Assembly: GCA_036388855.1 (NCBI GenBank)
Contig: DASVRA010000036.1
Location: 57,790 to 121,789, forward strand
Direction: 5' to 3'
DNA from: DASVRA01 sp036388855
Lineage (GTDB): Bacteria; Pseudomonadota; Alphaproteobacteria; Caulobacterales; Caulobacteraceae
DNA length: 64,000 nucleotides
Shown here piece after piece: positions 1-8,464 of this stretch. The position numbers were made by a program, and so were the translations under genes. Numbering within the stretch: position 1 is the stretch's first letter; the number at the start of each line of letters is the position of its first letter. Under the pieces are notes generated by a model. That model was given only the letters and a program-made list of their open reading frames with translations, had not been told where the DNA came from and made no database searches.

Positions 1-2146
1 CCTGCGGCCCCACGGCCACCGCCGCCATCTGTCCCGCGCCCGCGGGAGGCTGCGCGGTGGCGTCGATCGGGCGCTCGCCCTTGTCCTTGCCGCCTTTCAC
101 CGATTGCGCGGCGATCATGGTGTAGCCGAAGGCGGAGACTCCGAGGGCCGCCGCCGCCGCCGACATCATCACCGCCTTGCGCGCGCCCGTCCCGTCCTTC
201 TTACGCTTGCCAAGGCTGAAACCGCTGAACAGGCTCTTGCCCGCCTTCGGCTGTGGCCGCTCATCCGTGTGCGCCGCGCGGGCCGCAGCGCGGGCCTGCT
301 CGATCAGCTCGCGCGCGGAGGCGGCGCGGGCGGGCTGGGCCGCCGGAGTCGCGACGGGTTCAGGCGCGGGCGGACGCCGGAAGGTCGGCACGGGGTCGGG
401 CTCTTCCTCCACCAGGTCGGCGACAGCGGCGAACGACTCCGGATCCAATGCCGGCTCGGGCTCGAAGGCGGGACCGGATCCGAAAGCGCTCGCGGGATCG
501 GATGCCGGCGCCGGTTCGAAAGCCGGCGCCGGGGCGGCCTGGGCTCGGGGTGCGGACGGCGGAGGCTCATTGAACGTGGCGGCGCGGCTTGGGGAGGCCG
601 GCGGCTCTTCGACCGGAGAGGCGCGGCGGCGCATGGGAGCCGGCTCGTCGAAGTCGTCGGCAGCGAAGGCCTCCGGGCCGAAGGGCCCGGGCGGCAGATC
701 CGGCGCGCTGAACAGCTCGGCGTCGGCAAAGGCGCGCGCGGGCGCCTGCTCGGCCAGCCGGCGCTGGGTCTCGGCCAGGCGCTGGTCGATCTTCTCGCGC
801 GCCTCCTCCAGCAGCCGGGCGGTCCGCTCCTCACTCTGGCGGATGCGATCGGCGATCTCATCCGACGAGCGCTCCGAGCGCTGGCCGATTCGCTCGGTCA
901 CCCGTGCGACCTGCTCGCCGACGTCGTCCATGGCTTGTGCCGCGCGGCGCTCGGAAGAGGCGATGCGGTCGGCCAGACGCTCGCTGATGCGAGATATTTC
1001 CGCCCCCAGCTTGTCGAGCGCCTCTGCCTGCATCTGATCGGCGCGGCGAAAACGGGTTTCGACGGTGTCGGCGATGCGCGCGACATCGCCGCCGACCTGC
1101 TGGATCGCGACGGCCGAGCGGGTCTCCACACCCTCCATGCGCCGGCCGAGTGTGTCGGCCATGCGCAGCACCTCGTGGCCCATGGACTCGATCGCGTGGG
1201 CGGAGCGGCGCTCGGCGGAGGTCACGTGCTCGCTCATCTCTTTCAACGAGCGCTCCAGCGCCTCGAGGCGGCGGCCGCCCGCCGAAGCGGCGAGGCTGGC
1301 CGCCAACTCCGCGCGCGTCTCCTCGAACGAGCGGGCGAGCTCGGCCGCCAGCTGCTCGAAGCGCTGCTCCGGCCCGTCATTGCGCAGCTCGGTGTTGCGC
1401 AGCCTCTGGTCGAGGTCTGCGAACGATGTCTCCAGCGAGCCGATGGCGGTGGAGGTGCGCGCCTCGGCCTGCTCGATCCGGCGGACGATGCGGCCCACCA
1501 CGTCGTCGATCTGCTTGTCCGGCGCCCGGGCCAGTTCGGCGGCGCGCGCGTCCACCTGCTCCATCCGTTGCGACAGCTGGCCGAACTCGCCGCGCAGGCC
1601 TTCCAGCGCCTCGCCGGTGCGGTGGTCGGAGTCGTAGACGTGGGCGGCGACCTTGCCCATCGCCGTTTCCAGCGTACGCACCGCCTCCAGCGGCCGAGGC
1701 GAGGCGGCTTCCGCCTCCACCCGCGCCAGCCGCTCCTCGGCGCGCGCCTGCTCGGCGCTCACGCCGCGCAGGCGGTCCTCGAGACGATCGACGGCCTCCG
1801 CCTGCTCGGCCCGCACCCGCGCCAACTGGTCGTCCACGCGTTCAGCCGCTTCCGTCTGTCCACGTTCGGCGCCTTCCAGCCGCGACAGCAGCCCCACCAC
1901 CGACTGGTCTATGCCGTTAATCGCCAGCATCGAGCGGTGCTCGGCGCTTTCGATGCGCGAGGTCAGCCGCTCCAGCGCCTCCGCGACCTTGGCCAGTTCT
2001 TCCGCGTGAGGGTCGGGCTGGTCGGCGTGGGCGATCTCGTCCAGCCACTGCTCCAGGCTCAGACCCGCTTGACGCGCCATGTCCTGGGCAAGCTCGCGGG
2101 CGCGGGGATCGACGCCTTTGCTTCGGGAGCGGGCCGGCGCGGTCAT
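1..2146 (-). CDS. podJ: PodJ-like polar localisation protein, N-terminal 715 residues (C-terminus beyond window)
   Basis: Starts at the ATG complementary to 2144-2146, with a GGGGA sequence about nine bases upstream; the reading frame stays open to the window edge. Residues about 1-40 hold a short basic start followed by a segment containing QAGLSLEQWLDE, typical of alphaproteobacterial PodJ/Sel1 proteins. Residues about 45-480 are long Glu/Arg/Ala-rich coiled coil, then a Pro/Ala-rich linker to about 640. A Lys/Arg cluster (GKRKKDG) precedes one membrane helix at about 657-679. This order (cytoplasmic coiled coil, linker, single helix, periplasmic tail) matches Caulobacter PodJ, a polar scaffold for pili, stalk and holdfast positioning. 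The Sel1 repeats and peptidoglycan-binding tail expected of the family would lie outside the window. A generic Sel1 coiled-coil protein is the alternative. Confidence 0.72.
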   Translation of the reverse strand, partial: MTAPARSRSKGVDPRARELAQDMARQAGLSLEQWLDEIAHADQPDPHAEELAKVAEALERLTSRIESAEHRSMLAINGIDQSVVGLLSRLEGAERGQTEAAERVDDQLARVRAEQAEAVDRLEDRLRGVSAEQARAEERLARVEAEAASPRPLEAVRTLETAMGKVAAHVYDSDHRTGEALEGLRGEFGQLSQRMEQVDARAAELARAPDKQIDDVVGRIVRRIEQAEARTSTAIGSLETSFADLDQRLRNTELRNDGPEQRFEQLAAELARSFEETRAELAASLAASAGGRRLEALERSLKEMSEHVTSAERRSAHAIESMGHEVLRMADTLGRRMEGVETRSAVAIQQVGGDVARIADTVETRFRRADQMQAEALDKLGAEISRISERLADRIASSERRAAQAMDDVGEQVARVTERIGQRSERSSDEIADRIRQSEERTARLLEEAREKIDQRLAETQRRLAEQAPARAFADAELFSAPDLPPGPFGPEAFAADDFDEPAPMRRRASPVEEPPASPSRAATFNEPPPSAPRAQAAPAPAFEPAPASDPASAFGSGPAFEPEPALDPESFAAVADLVEEEPDPVPTFRRPPAPEPVATPAAQPARAASARELIEQARAAARAAHTDERPQPKAGKSLFSGFSLGKRKKDGTGARKAVMMSAAAAALGVSAFGYTMIAAQSVKGGKDKGERPIDATAQPPAGAGQMAAVAVGPQ

Positions 2147-2360
2147 GTGATTCGGTCCCCAGGCCTTGCCCGAAACGCTAACCACCGATTCTGGGGGTGT
2201 AAACGCGCGTTAACACTAAATCTTGTGCGGCGCGCCTGAATCTGTGGACAGCCCGCGGACCCTCTGAACAGCCTCGGTACATTGGTTAATCGTGGTTAAC
2301 GCCGGGTTAAGCGCAGGCATTCGCTTGCGGCGGACGGCCTGGGCGGGCACCTCAGGGCCC
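2147..2360. promoter_or_regulatory. Divergent regulatory region of podJ-like gene with CtrA-like boxes and GANTC sites
   Basis: This gap lies between the podJ-like gene (minus) and a small membrane protein (plus). It holds a TTAA-N7-TTAA element at 2296-2310 and a TTAA-N7-TTAC element (minus strand) at 2199-2213, both fitting the CtrA box pattern. A third TTAA at 2286-2289 is spaced N6 from the next. GANTC sites (CcrM methylation, GcrA-dependent promoters) occur at 2187-2191 and 2238-2242, and one overlaps the gap edge at 2149-2153. A TGTGGACAG at about 2244 matches a DnaA box at 7 of 9 positions. Caulobacter podJ is known to be cell-cycle controlled; use of these sites here is inference. Confidence 0.5.
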
Positions 2361-2564
2361 GTGAACGCCACCGTCACCTGGATTGTCGCTGCCATAGCCT
2401 TGGCCATTGCCCTGTTCGCCGGCTGGCGCGGGGCCCGCAAGCCCGACCCGAACCGCCCGCCGCGGCTGGTTCCGTGGCGGCTGATCATGGTGCTGGCCGC
2501 GGCGGTGCTGCTCTACATGATCGTGCACCTCGTGAACTTGGCGGGCGTGGACACGGGGCGCTGA
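2361..2564 (+). CDS. Small two-helix membrane protein, unknown function
   Basis: A GTG start at 2361 gives 67 residues. An upstream start at 2292 would add 23 residues without membrane or signal character, so GTG 2361 is preferred, although no clear Shine-Dalgarno is visible. The protein has a hydrophobic helix at about 4-21, a short basic Pro-rich loop (RGARKPDPNRPPR), a second helix at about 43-60 and a C-terminus ending GVDTGR. The pattern resembles short conserved inner-membrane proteins annotated as hypothetical in Caulobacterales. It is followed after 66 bases by the pyridoxamine-oxidase-like gene on the same strand. Function is not known. Confidence 0.55.
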   Translation: MNATVTWIVAAIALAIALFAGWRGARKPDPNRPPRLVPWRLIMVLAAAVLLYMIVHLVNLAGVDTGR

Positions 2565-2630
2565 GCGGGGAACCGATGCTTGGCGGGAGGGTTCGGCAAG
2601 CGAACGCCCGAGCCCGAGGAGCCTCCCGCC

Positions 2631-3128
2631 ATGTCCGTCGACGTCAACGACCGCGCTGAAGTCGAATCCGACCTCTGGGACCAGATCAAGGACGCCCGCG
2701 TCGGTATGCTCGGCGCCATGAGCGGCCCGCCGCGCCACTTCCAGCCGATGACGCCTTATGCGGACAGGGACGAGGGCCGCATCTGGTTCTTCACCCGGCG
2801 CGACACCGAGTTGTTCAAGTACCTCGGGAGCGGGCGCGAGGCGATGTTCATCATCCAGAACAGCAAATATCAGGCCTGCATCGCCGGCCGCCTGACCGAA
2901 CGCACCGACCGCGCCAAGGTCGAGGAGCATTGGAACCCGGTCGTGGCCTCCTGGTATCCTGAAGGCAAGGACGACCCCCAGCTCGCCATGGTCAGCTTCG
3001 AGTGCAAGGACGCGGAGATATGGCTGAACCAGGTGAGCCCCGTCCGCTTCGCCTGGGAAGTCGCCAAGGCCAACGCGACGGACTCCGTGCCGGACATGGG
3101 CGACCGGGCTTCGCTGAGTTTCAACTAA
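2631..3128 (+). CDS. Pyridoxamine 5'-phosphate oxidase-like (general stress protein 26 type) flavin-binding protein
   Basis: The ATG at 2631 follows GAGGAG by about nine bases, so the upstream TTG at 2580 is not needed; the product is 165 residues. The fold is the split-barrel flavin-binding family: residues about 5-30 (VESDLWDQIKDARVGML), a strand pair around RIWFFTRRDTELFKYL, then GREAMFIIQ and a C-terminal region with EHWNPVVASWYPEGKDDP, characteristic of the stress protein 26 subgroup. Members bind FMN/FAD or F420-like cofactors and are usually of unknown substrate. The gene converges on ftsA with only seven bases between stop codons and occupies the place where ftsZ commonly sits in relatives. 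Confidence 0.8.
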   Translation: MSVDVNDRAEVESDLWDQIKDARVGMLGAMSGPPRHFQPMTPYADRDEGRIWFFTRRDTELFKYLGSGREAMFIIQNSKYQACIAGRLTERTDRAKVEEHWNPVVASWYPEGKDDPQLAMVSFECKDAEIWLNQVSPVRFAWEVAKANATDSVPDMGDRASLSFN

Positions 3129-3135
3129 GCGATCG

Positions 3136-4464
3136 CTAGAGGTTCGCCTTCAGCCACCCCACCGCCCGCTTGACCGGACTCGCGCCGTCGTTGGCGCTGG
3201 GCGGGCGCGGGCGGCCGTCGAGCAGCGATCGGGTGGAAACCGCTTCCCGCGGGCCAAAGGCGGCGCGCTGAAGCACGCCGGCGGCGGCGCAGAAGGCGGG
3301 GCCCGAGGCCGCGTCGGCGAGGTGCGGCGTGCGGCGGGGGCGGCCGAGGCGTACGGGGCGGTCGAACACCCGCACCGCGACTTCGCGCACGCCCGCGAGC
3401 TGGCTGGCGCCGCCGGTCAGCACCATACCCGCGCCGGGGTCGAGCGGGGCGCCCGAGGCCTTCAGCCGCTCGCGCAGCAGCTCCAGCGTCTCTTCGACGC
3501 GCGGGGCGATGATGCCCTTGAGCAGGGAGCGGGGCGCGACCACCGGGCCGGCGCCGACGTCGTCTCCGCGCGGGGGCGCCTCGATCATCTCGCGGTCCTC
3601 GTTGGCCGAGGCGATGGCCGAGCCGTGGAGGGTCTTGATCCGCTCTGCGCCGGCGACTGTGGTGGAGAGCCCCCGCGCGATGTCGGCGGTCACATGGGCG
3701 CCGCCCACGGGCAGGCTGTCGACGTGCACCAGGGCGCTGTTGGCGAACACCGACACCGAGGTCGAGCCGCCGCCCATGTCGACGCAGATGCAGCCGAGCT
3801 CCATCTCGTCGTCCTCGATCGCCGCGAGCGCCGAGACGAAGGGGGCGGCCACGGCGCCCTCGAACTGCAGGTGGGCGCGCTCGACGCAGTAGCCGAGCGT
3901 GTTGAAGGCGCTCTCGGAGATGGAAACCACCAGCAGCTCCAGCCCGAGCGTGCGGCCGAACATCGAGCGGGGGTCGTGCACGCCCTTCTGCGCGTCCACC
4001 GACCAGGCGATCGGCAGGAAGTGGATCGGGCGGCGGCCGGGCAGGCGCAAGTTGGAGAGAGCGTGGGCGATGGCGCGCGAGCAGTCGGCGTCGGAGATCG
4101 GGCGGGCGCCCACCGATACCTGACCCGTGACCCGCACGCTCTGGATCTGCCCGCCCGAGGTGGCGACGGTGACGCCCGCCACCGACAATCCGGCCATGGC
4201 CTCGGCGCGCTCCACCGCCTGGGCGATCGCCTCGACCGCCTCTTCGGTGTTGACGATGGCGCCGCCGCGCACGCCGCGCGACTGGACGTAGCCGACCCCG
4301 GCGGTGGTCAGCGTGCGGTCGCCCTTGCGGACGCCGTCGGGCTTCATGATGAAGCAGCTGATCTTGGACGCGCCGAGGTCCACCGCCGCGATCAGCGGCT
4401 GGCGGTGCGGCGTCAGAACCTTCAATCCGTCGCGCGCCTGGCGACGATCTTCGAGACGCGACAT
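3136..4464 (-). CDS. ftsA: Cell division protein FtsA
   Basis: Actin-like ATPase that anchors FtsZ to the membrane and recruits later divisome proteins. The ATG at 4464 with a G-rich ribosome site (GGGGGGAATTG) gives 442 residues; an upstream ATG at 4503 would add 13. Visible motifs are the first phosphate loop AVDLGASKISCFI (about residue 25), second phosphate loop CVDMGGGSTSVSVF (about 220), adenosine motif VLTGGASQLAGV (about 350) and a C-terminal amphipathic helix VKRAVGWLKANL, the membrane-targeting sequence. It lies 55 bases after ftsQ as the last gene of the wall/division operon. ftsZ does not follow; an unrelated gene converges on it instead. Confidence 0.95.
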   Translation of the reverse strand: MSRLEDRRQARDGLKVLTPHRQPLIAAVDLGASKISCFIMKPDGVRKGDRTLTTAGVGYVQSRGVRGGAIVNTEEAVEAIAQAVERAEAMAGLSVAGVTVATSGGQIQSVRVTGQVSVGARPISDADCSRAIAHALSNLRLPGRRPIHFLPIAWSVDAQKGVHDPRSMFGRTLGLELLVVSISESAFNTLGYCVERAHLQFEGAVAAPFVSALAAIEDDEMELGCICVDMGGGSTSVSVFANSALVHVDSLPVGGAHVTADIARGLSTTVAGAERIKTLHGSAIASANEDREMIEAPPRGDDVGAGPVVAPRSLLKGIIAPRVEETLELLRERLKASGAPLDPGAGMVLTGGASQLAGVREVAVRVFDRPVRLGRPRRTPHLADAASGPAFCAAAGVLQRAAFGPREAVSTRSLLDGRPRPPSANDGASPVKRAVGWLKANL

Positions 4465-4519
4465 CAATTCCCCCCCGTGGCCGGTTCTCGGCCCCGCCCG
4501 CACGGGCGGTCGTTGAACA

Positions 4520-5626
4520 TTATTCGTCTTCCGCCGAGACCGGCTCGGCCTTGGCCGGCGCTGGCTTCGCTTCCGTCGTCGGCTTCGCCTTGGCCGCCGG
4601 CTTTGCTTCGGTCTTGGGCTTCGGCTTTACCGTCGGCTTCACTTCGATCAACGCGACCTTTGTCTCCGTGATCGGAGACGCAGTCTGTGCCGCCGCCTCC
4701 GCCGTGGCGGTTCCCGTCGAGGCCGCCGCCTGTGTGGCTGCCGGAAGCAGCGGCGCGGGCGGCGGCAGGCCGCGCGGCCGCACGGCCACCAACTCCGGGT
4801 CGCGCAGGTCGATGCGTTCGAAGCCGAGCTCCAACAGGCGCCTTTGCTGGTCGAGACGGTCGAGCTGGATCAGCGCCGCCTCCTCGCCCACGGCGGGCAG
4901 TTGGATGATGCCGCCGTCCTTGAGCCGCAGGTCCCAGCGGCGCCCGTCCACCCGCACGATGGCTTCGATCCGTTGCGCCAGCCTCGGCCGCGCCTTCACC
5001 AGCGGCAGTATCTGCGCGGCGCCTTCGTTCGCGCCCGCGCCCACCACCAGCGGCAGCTCAGGGAAGCGGGCGGGGTCGGCCTCGCGGATTACAGCGCCTT
5101 GCCCATCAACGACAAATAGCCGCCCGCCCCGCTGCCAGACAGCCCGTCCCGGCCGTTCGCGCACGGCGATGACCACCGTGTCAGGCAGCAGGCGAACGAT
5201 GGTGGCCTGCTTGACCCAGCCCACCTTCTCGACCCGCTGACGCATGGCTTCGAGGTCGAGGCCCAGCACCGGCTGGTCCTTGCGCAGCCCTGAGGCCCTG
5301 AGAATGTCCGCGCGGGCCTCGGGCGAGGCGCCCTGGATGTGCACCGCGTTCAACTTGAACCCGGCCGCGGCGGCCTGGGCGTCGAAGGCCGAGGCGAGCG
5401 CCTGGGCGCGTCCGCCGGTGGCGAGGGCCGCGGCTCCGCCAGCCACGAGGACCAGGGCGGCGACGGCCACGGCGGCGGTGGGGCCAAGGCCCAGGCCCTG
5501 GGCGGCTTCGAGCTTGGCGGGGGCGTAGGCAACCTGACGCACCTTGCCCCGGGGACGGGGCTGGGACTTGGGCGCGGCCTTCGGCCGGGGCGCCTCTAGG
5601 GTCGCCCCCCGCATTCCCGCGGGCAT
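4520..5626 (-). CDS. ftsQ: Cell division protein FtsQ (POTRA domain)
   Basis: Inner-membrane divisome protein that links early and late division proteins. The ATG at 5626 is chosen because GGAGG lies seven bases upstream, giving 368 residues and a 31-base overlap with ddl. A basic cytoplasmic tail (residues 1-45) precedes a membrane helix at about 48-68, then the POTRA domain (VHIQGASPEARADIL, about 95-165, with VGWVKQATIVRLLPDTVVIAV) and the beta domain. The last 60 residues are a Lys/Ala/Pro/Thr low-complexity tail, longer than in most FtsQ proteins; it may be disordered periplasmic sequence. It is translationally linked to ddl upstream. Confidence 0.93.
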   Translation of the reverse strand: MPAGMRGATLEAPRPKAAPKSQPRPRGKVRQVAYAPAKLEAAQGLGLGPTAAVAVAALVLVAGGAAALATGGRAQALASAFDAQAAAAGFKLNAVHIQGASPEARADILRASGLRKDQPVLGLDLEAMRQRVEKVGWVKQATIVRLLPDTVVIAVRERPGRAVWQRGGRLFVVDGQGAVIREADPARFPELPLVVGAGANEGAAQILPLVKARPRLAQRIEAIVRVDGRRWDLRLKDGGIIQLPAVGEEAALIQLDRLDQQRRLLELGFERIDLRDPELVAVRPRGLPPPAPLLPAATQAAASTGTATAEAAAQTASPITETKVALIEVKPTVKPKPKTEAKPAAKAKPTTEAKPAPAKAEPVSAEDE

Positions 5627-6555
5627 GAAGCGTCCTCCACTATCCACTGAACCAGGTCGTCGTAGCTCATGCCCAGATGCGCGGCCTGTTCGGGGACCAG
5701 CGAGGTCGGCGTCATGCCGGGCTGAGTGTTGACCTCCAGCAGAACAAGAACGTCCTTAAGATCGTCATAACGGAAGTCGCTCCGGGTAACCCCGCAGCAA
5801 CCAAGCGCGCCGTGCGCGAGCTCGGCCTGACGCAGGCAGCGCTCGAAGATCTGCGGCGGCAGGTCGGGCGGATTGACCACATGGCGGGAGCCGCCCTCGC
5901 CGTATTTCGCCTCGTAGTCGTAGAAGCCGGAGACGGCGATGATGTCGGTGACGGTGAGCGCGCGGGGGCCAGCCTTTTCGCCCAGGACCGAGACGCAGAG
6001 TTCGCGGCCAGCGACATATGGCTCCACCATCACCTGCTCGCCGTAGGTCCAACTGTCGGAGGCCAGCTCCTGGGGCGGCGAGTTGGCGCCTTCGAACACG
6101 CGGAAGACGCCGACCGAGGAGCCCTCGGCGTTCGGCTTGACCACATAGGGCGGCTCGATCACGTGCCGCCGCGCCGCTTCGAAGCGGTCGAAGAGGCCGC
6201 CCGCCGGCACCGCCACCCCGGCGGCGGCCAGCACGGTCTTGGCCTTGGCCTTGTCCATCGCCAGAGCCGAGGCCAGCACGCCTGAGTGGGTGTAGGGGAT
6301 CGCCAGCGTCTCCAGCACCCCCTGCACGCACCCGTCCTCGCCCCAGACCCCGTGCAGCACGTTCATCGCCACGTCCGGCTTCACCCGCGTGAGCACCTCC
6401 GCCAGGTCTCGCCCGGCATCGACCGGTGTGACGCGCGCGCCAAGCCGATCGAGCGCGGCGACGCATCCGTCGCCGGTGGAGAGCGACACCTCCCGTTCCG
6501 GCGAGAGCCCGCCCATCAGGACGGCGACGTGGAGGTCGGACAGGGGACAAGGCAC
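5596..6555 (-). CDS. ddl: D-alanine--D-alanine ligase
   Basis: ATP-grasp enzyme joining two D-alanines for the peptidoglycan stem peptide. The GTG at 6555 is chosen: GGAG lies about eight bases upstream and the GTG shares one base with the stop of the M28 peptidase gene (TAGTG), giving 319 residues, the usual Ddl length. Motifs: VLMGGLSPEREVSL near the N-terminus, LHGVWGEDGCVQGVLE (about 65), MDKAKAKTVL (about 95), VVKPNAEGSSVGV (about 140), EVNTQPGMTPTSLVPEQA near 285. The family usually has TSxSLxP here; TPTSLVP is a normal variant. Coupling to an M28 peptidase upstream and ftsQ downstream is tight. Confidence 0.95.
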   Translation of the reverse strand: MPCPLSDLHVAVLMGGLSPEREVSLSTGDGCVAALDRLGARVTPVDAGRDLAEVLTRVKPDVAMNVLHGVWGEDGCVQGVLETLAIPYTHSGVLASALAMDKAKAKTVLAAAGVAVPAGGLFDRFEAARRHVIEPPYVVKPNAEGSSVGVFRVFEGANSPPQELASDSWTYGEQVMVEPYVAGRELCVSVLGEKAGPRALTVTDIIAVSGFYDYEAKYGEGGSRHVVNPPDLPPQIFERCLRQAELAHGALGCCGVTRSDFRYDDLKDVLVLLEVNTQPGMTPTSLVPEQAAHLGMSYDDLVQWIVEDASCPRECGGRP

Positions 6556-7955
6556 TACTTCTTCTCCGCCGCGGCGAGGGCGCGGAAGTCGATGTCGCTG
6601 TCGGCGACCAGCCACAGGAAGGCGGCCCAGGCGGCGACGTTCTGGTTCAGCTGCTCGGGGTCGATCTTGTCGAGGGTGTCGTCCGGCGAATGGTGCCAGT
6701 CGAAGTAGCGGCCGGCGTCCTGGGCGAAGCTGAACACCGGCACGCCGGCTTCCTGCAGCTCCTCGGTGTCGGAGCCGCCGAAACGGGCCGGCTCCTGATG
6801 GATGAAGATCTTCAGCGGCGCCAACAGCGCCGGCAAGGGCGCGAGCTGCGGAGCATCGGCCGCGCCGGCAGGCAGGCGCAGCGCCCAGGCGCGGTCGCCG
6901 CCGAGGTCGCTCTCACCGGCGATGACGGTCGAGGGGGTCTCCCCAGCGTGCGCCTTCTGGTAGGCCGCGCCCGCGCCGCCGGTCTCCTCCGAGCCCCACA
7001 TGACCACGCGGATGGTGCGGCGCGGCGGGCGCTTCAGGTCGCCGATCAACTTGGCGGCGGCGGTGGTGATGCCGATGCCGGCGGCGTCGTCGTGGGCGCC
7101 GGTGCCGGGGTCCCAGGCGTCGAGGTGGCCGCCGATGACCACGGCCTCGTTCGGCTTCTCGCGGCCGCGGATTTCGCCGACCACGTTCCAGGCGGGGGCG
7201 TTCTCGGTGGTGCGGTTCTGCAGGTTCAGCCGGATGCGGATCGGCCGCTTGCGCGCGGCCATGCGGTCGATCAGGTCGGCGTCCGAAGGCGAGAGCGCAG
7301 CGGCGGGGATGCGGGGGGCATCCGGCTGGTAGTTCATCGTGCCGGTGTGCGGCGAGCGGTTCTCCGCCGTGGAGACCGAGCGCAGCATGAAGGCCACCGC
7401 GCCCCTGCGCGCAGCCTCGGAGGCGCCGATGCCCCGCGCGCGCACGGCCGCGCCGTAGCCGGAGCCATCCTGGGTGCGGGTCATCTTCTGGGTGACGATG
7501 GCGATCTTGCCGGTGAGCGAACCGGGCGGCGCGGCCAGCATCTCCGCCAGGCTCGGGAACACCACCGCTTCGGCCTCGATGCCTTGCGGCGGTGTGGACA
7601 CGGTCTTGCCGAGGCCGAGGATGACCAGCCTGTGCGGATAGGGCGCGAGGATCTCGGCGGACTCCGCACCGCGCTCCCAGGCGGTGACGGTGTAGGGCTC
7701 GAGTCGGACATTGGTAAAGCCGAGCGCCTTCAGCTTGGCCGCGCCCCATTCGGCGGCGCGCCGGGCGCCGGGGGAGCCGGCGAGGCGGGGGCCCACCTCT
7801 GTGGTGAGGGACTCAACCACGTCAAAGGCTGTGGAGTCGGTGAGCGCCCTGTCGCGAAGCTGGGCGGCGACGGCCGGGGAGGCGACCGAAGGACTCTGCG
7901 CCTGGGCGAACGCGGCGAACAGGAACAGGGAGAGGACGGGGGCGACGCGGAGCAT
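6555..7955 (-). CDS. Secreted M28 family zinc aminopeptidase/carboxypeptidase inside the wall operon
   Basis: ATG at 7955 with AGGAGA just upstream gives 466 residues. A signal peptide (LRVAPVLSLFLFAAFAQAQ, cut near residue 20) sends it to the periplasm. Residues about 50-120 are the N-terminal peptidase lobe, about 130-230 a PA-like insert, then the M28 core: GGHLDAWDPGTGAHDDAAG (zinc ligands H and D), WGSEETGGAGA (catalytic and metal Glu), ESDLGGD, and HHSPDDTLDKIDP (last His ligand). All expected metal ligands are visible. M28 enzymes remove N- or C-terminal amino acids; substrate here is unknown. It is preceded by the DUF5946 gene (11 bases) and shares one base with ddl, so it is co-translated with wall synthesis genes. 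Confidence 0.88.
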   Translation of the reverse strand: MLRVAPVLSLFLFAAFAQAQSPSVASPAVAAQLRDRALTDSTAFDVVESLTTEVGPRLAGSPGARRAAEWGAAKLKALGFTNVRLEPYTVTAWERGAESAEILAPYPHRLVILGLGKTVSTPPQGIEAEAVVFPSLAEMLAAPPGSLTGKIAIVTQKMTRTQDGSGYGAAVRARGIGASEAARRGAVAFMLRSVSTAENRSPHTGTMNYQPDAPRIPAAALSPSDADLIDRMAARKRPIRIRLNLQNRTTENAPAWNVVGEIRGREKPNEAVVIGGHLDAWDPGTGAHDDAAGIGITTAAAKLIGDLKRPPRRTIRVVMWGSEETGGAGAAYQKAHAGETPSTVIAGESDLGGDRAWALRLPAGAADAPQLAPLPALLAPLKIFIHQEPARFGGSDTEELQEAGVPVFSFAQDAGRYFDWHHSPDDTLDKIDPEQLNQNVAAWAAFLWLVADSDIDFRALAAAEKK

Positions 7956-7966
7956 GGGCTCTCCTA

Positions 7967-8464
7967 TCACTTGGTTTCACCCGCCGCCCACCGGCGAATG
8001 AAGGCGTGCTGGTCTGACCATGCCTCCCAGGCGCTCTGCGCCCATTGCCGGACGGCGGCGGCATGGTCTGGCGCGCCGACGACATCGGCGACGGTCATCC
8101 CGAAGGACGGCGGCGGCGGGAGCTCCGGCAGTTCCTGCTTGCGGGCCGCGAAACCCAGCATCAGCTCGTTGGCGCCGGCCCCGGCAATCCGCCCTTCGAT
8201 CTGCGCCATCAGCCTCGCCAGGTGCAGCCCCACGGACTGGATGGCGCGCCTGGAGCCATCCCCGGGGTGTTGGACGGCGAACGCGTCCACCGACAGCCGA
8301 TGCACCGGCATCAGGGTCGCGTCCTGGTATTCGCGCGCGAGCACATCGTTGAAGGCGGCCCAGCAGGCCGGCGAGGAGGTCATGTAGGCGTGCGTCGGCC
8401 CGTCCACGGCGGGCAGGCGCGAGCCGCAGCCGGGGCAGACCTGGATTTCAGCCGGGCCGGCCAA
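7967..8464 (-). CDS. DUF5946 family protein
   Basis: A TTG at 8464 is the only plausible start in the frame after an upstream stop, giving 165 residues and a 17-base overlap with murB. The N-terminus carries CPGCGSRLP, a likely zinc or structural cysteine pair, followed by DGPTHAYMTSSPACWAAF and HRLSVDAFAVQHPG, then IQSVGLHLARL; this pattern is the DUF5946 family. No enzymatic function is established. Position between murB and the M28 peptidase, with overlap on one side and an 11-base gap on the other, indicates co-expression with wall synthesis, but no role can be assigned. Confidence 0.75.
   Translation of the reverse strand: MAGPAEIQVCPGCGSRLPAVDGPTHAYMTSSPACWAAFNDVLAREYQDATLMPVHRLSVDAFAVQHPGDGSRRAIQSVGLHLARLMAQIEGRIAGAGANELMLGFAARKQELPELPPPPSFGMTVADVVGAPDHAAAVRQWAQSAWEAWSDQHAFIRRWAAGETK

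Noticed and set aside
104..2239. Long plus-strand open frame opposite the podJ-like gene
   Set aside because: It lies antisense to a coiled-coil gene in very GC-rich DNA, is Arg/Gly/Leu-rich without motifs and has no sensible start; the minus-strand gene explains the region.
2580..2630. TTG start for the pyridoxamine-oxidase-like protein
   Set aside because: An ATG at 2631 with GAGGAG spacing fits the family N-terminus; the extra residues are Glu/Pro-rich and not conserved in type.
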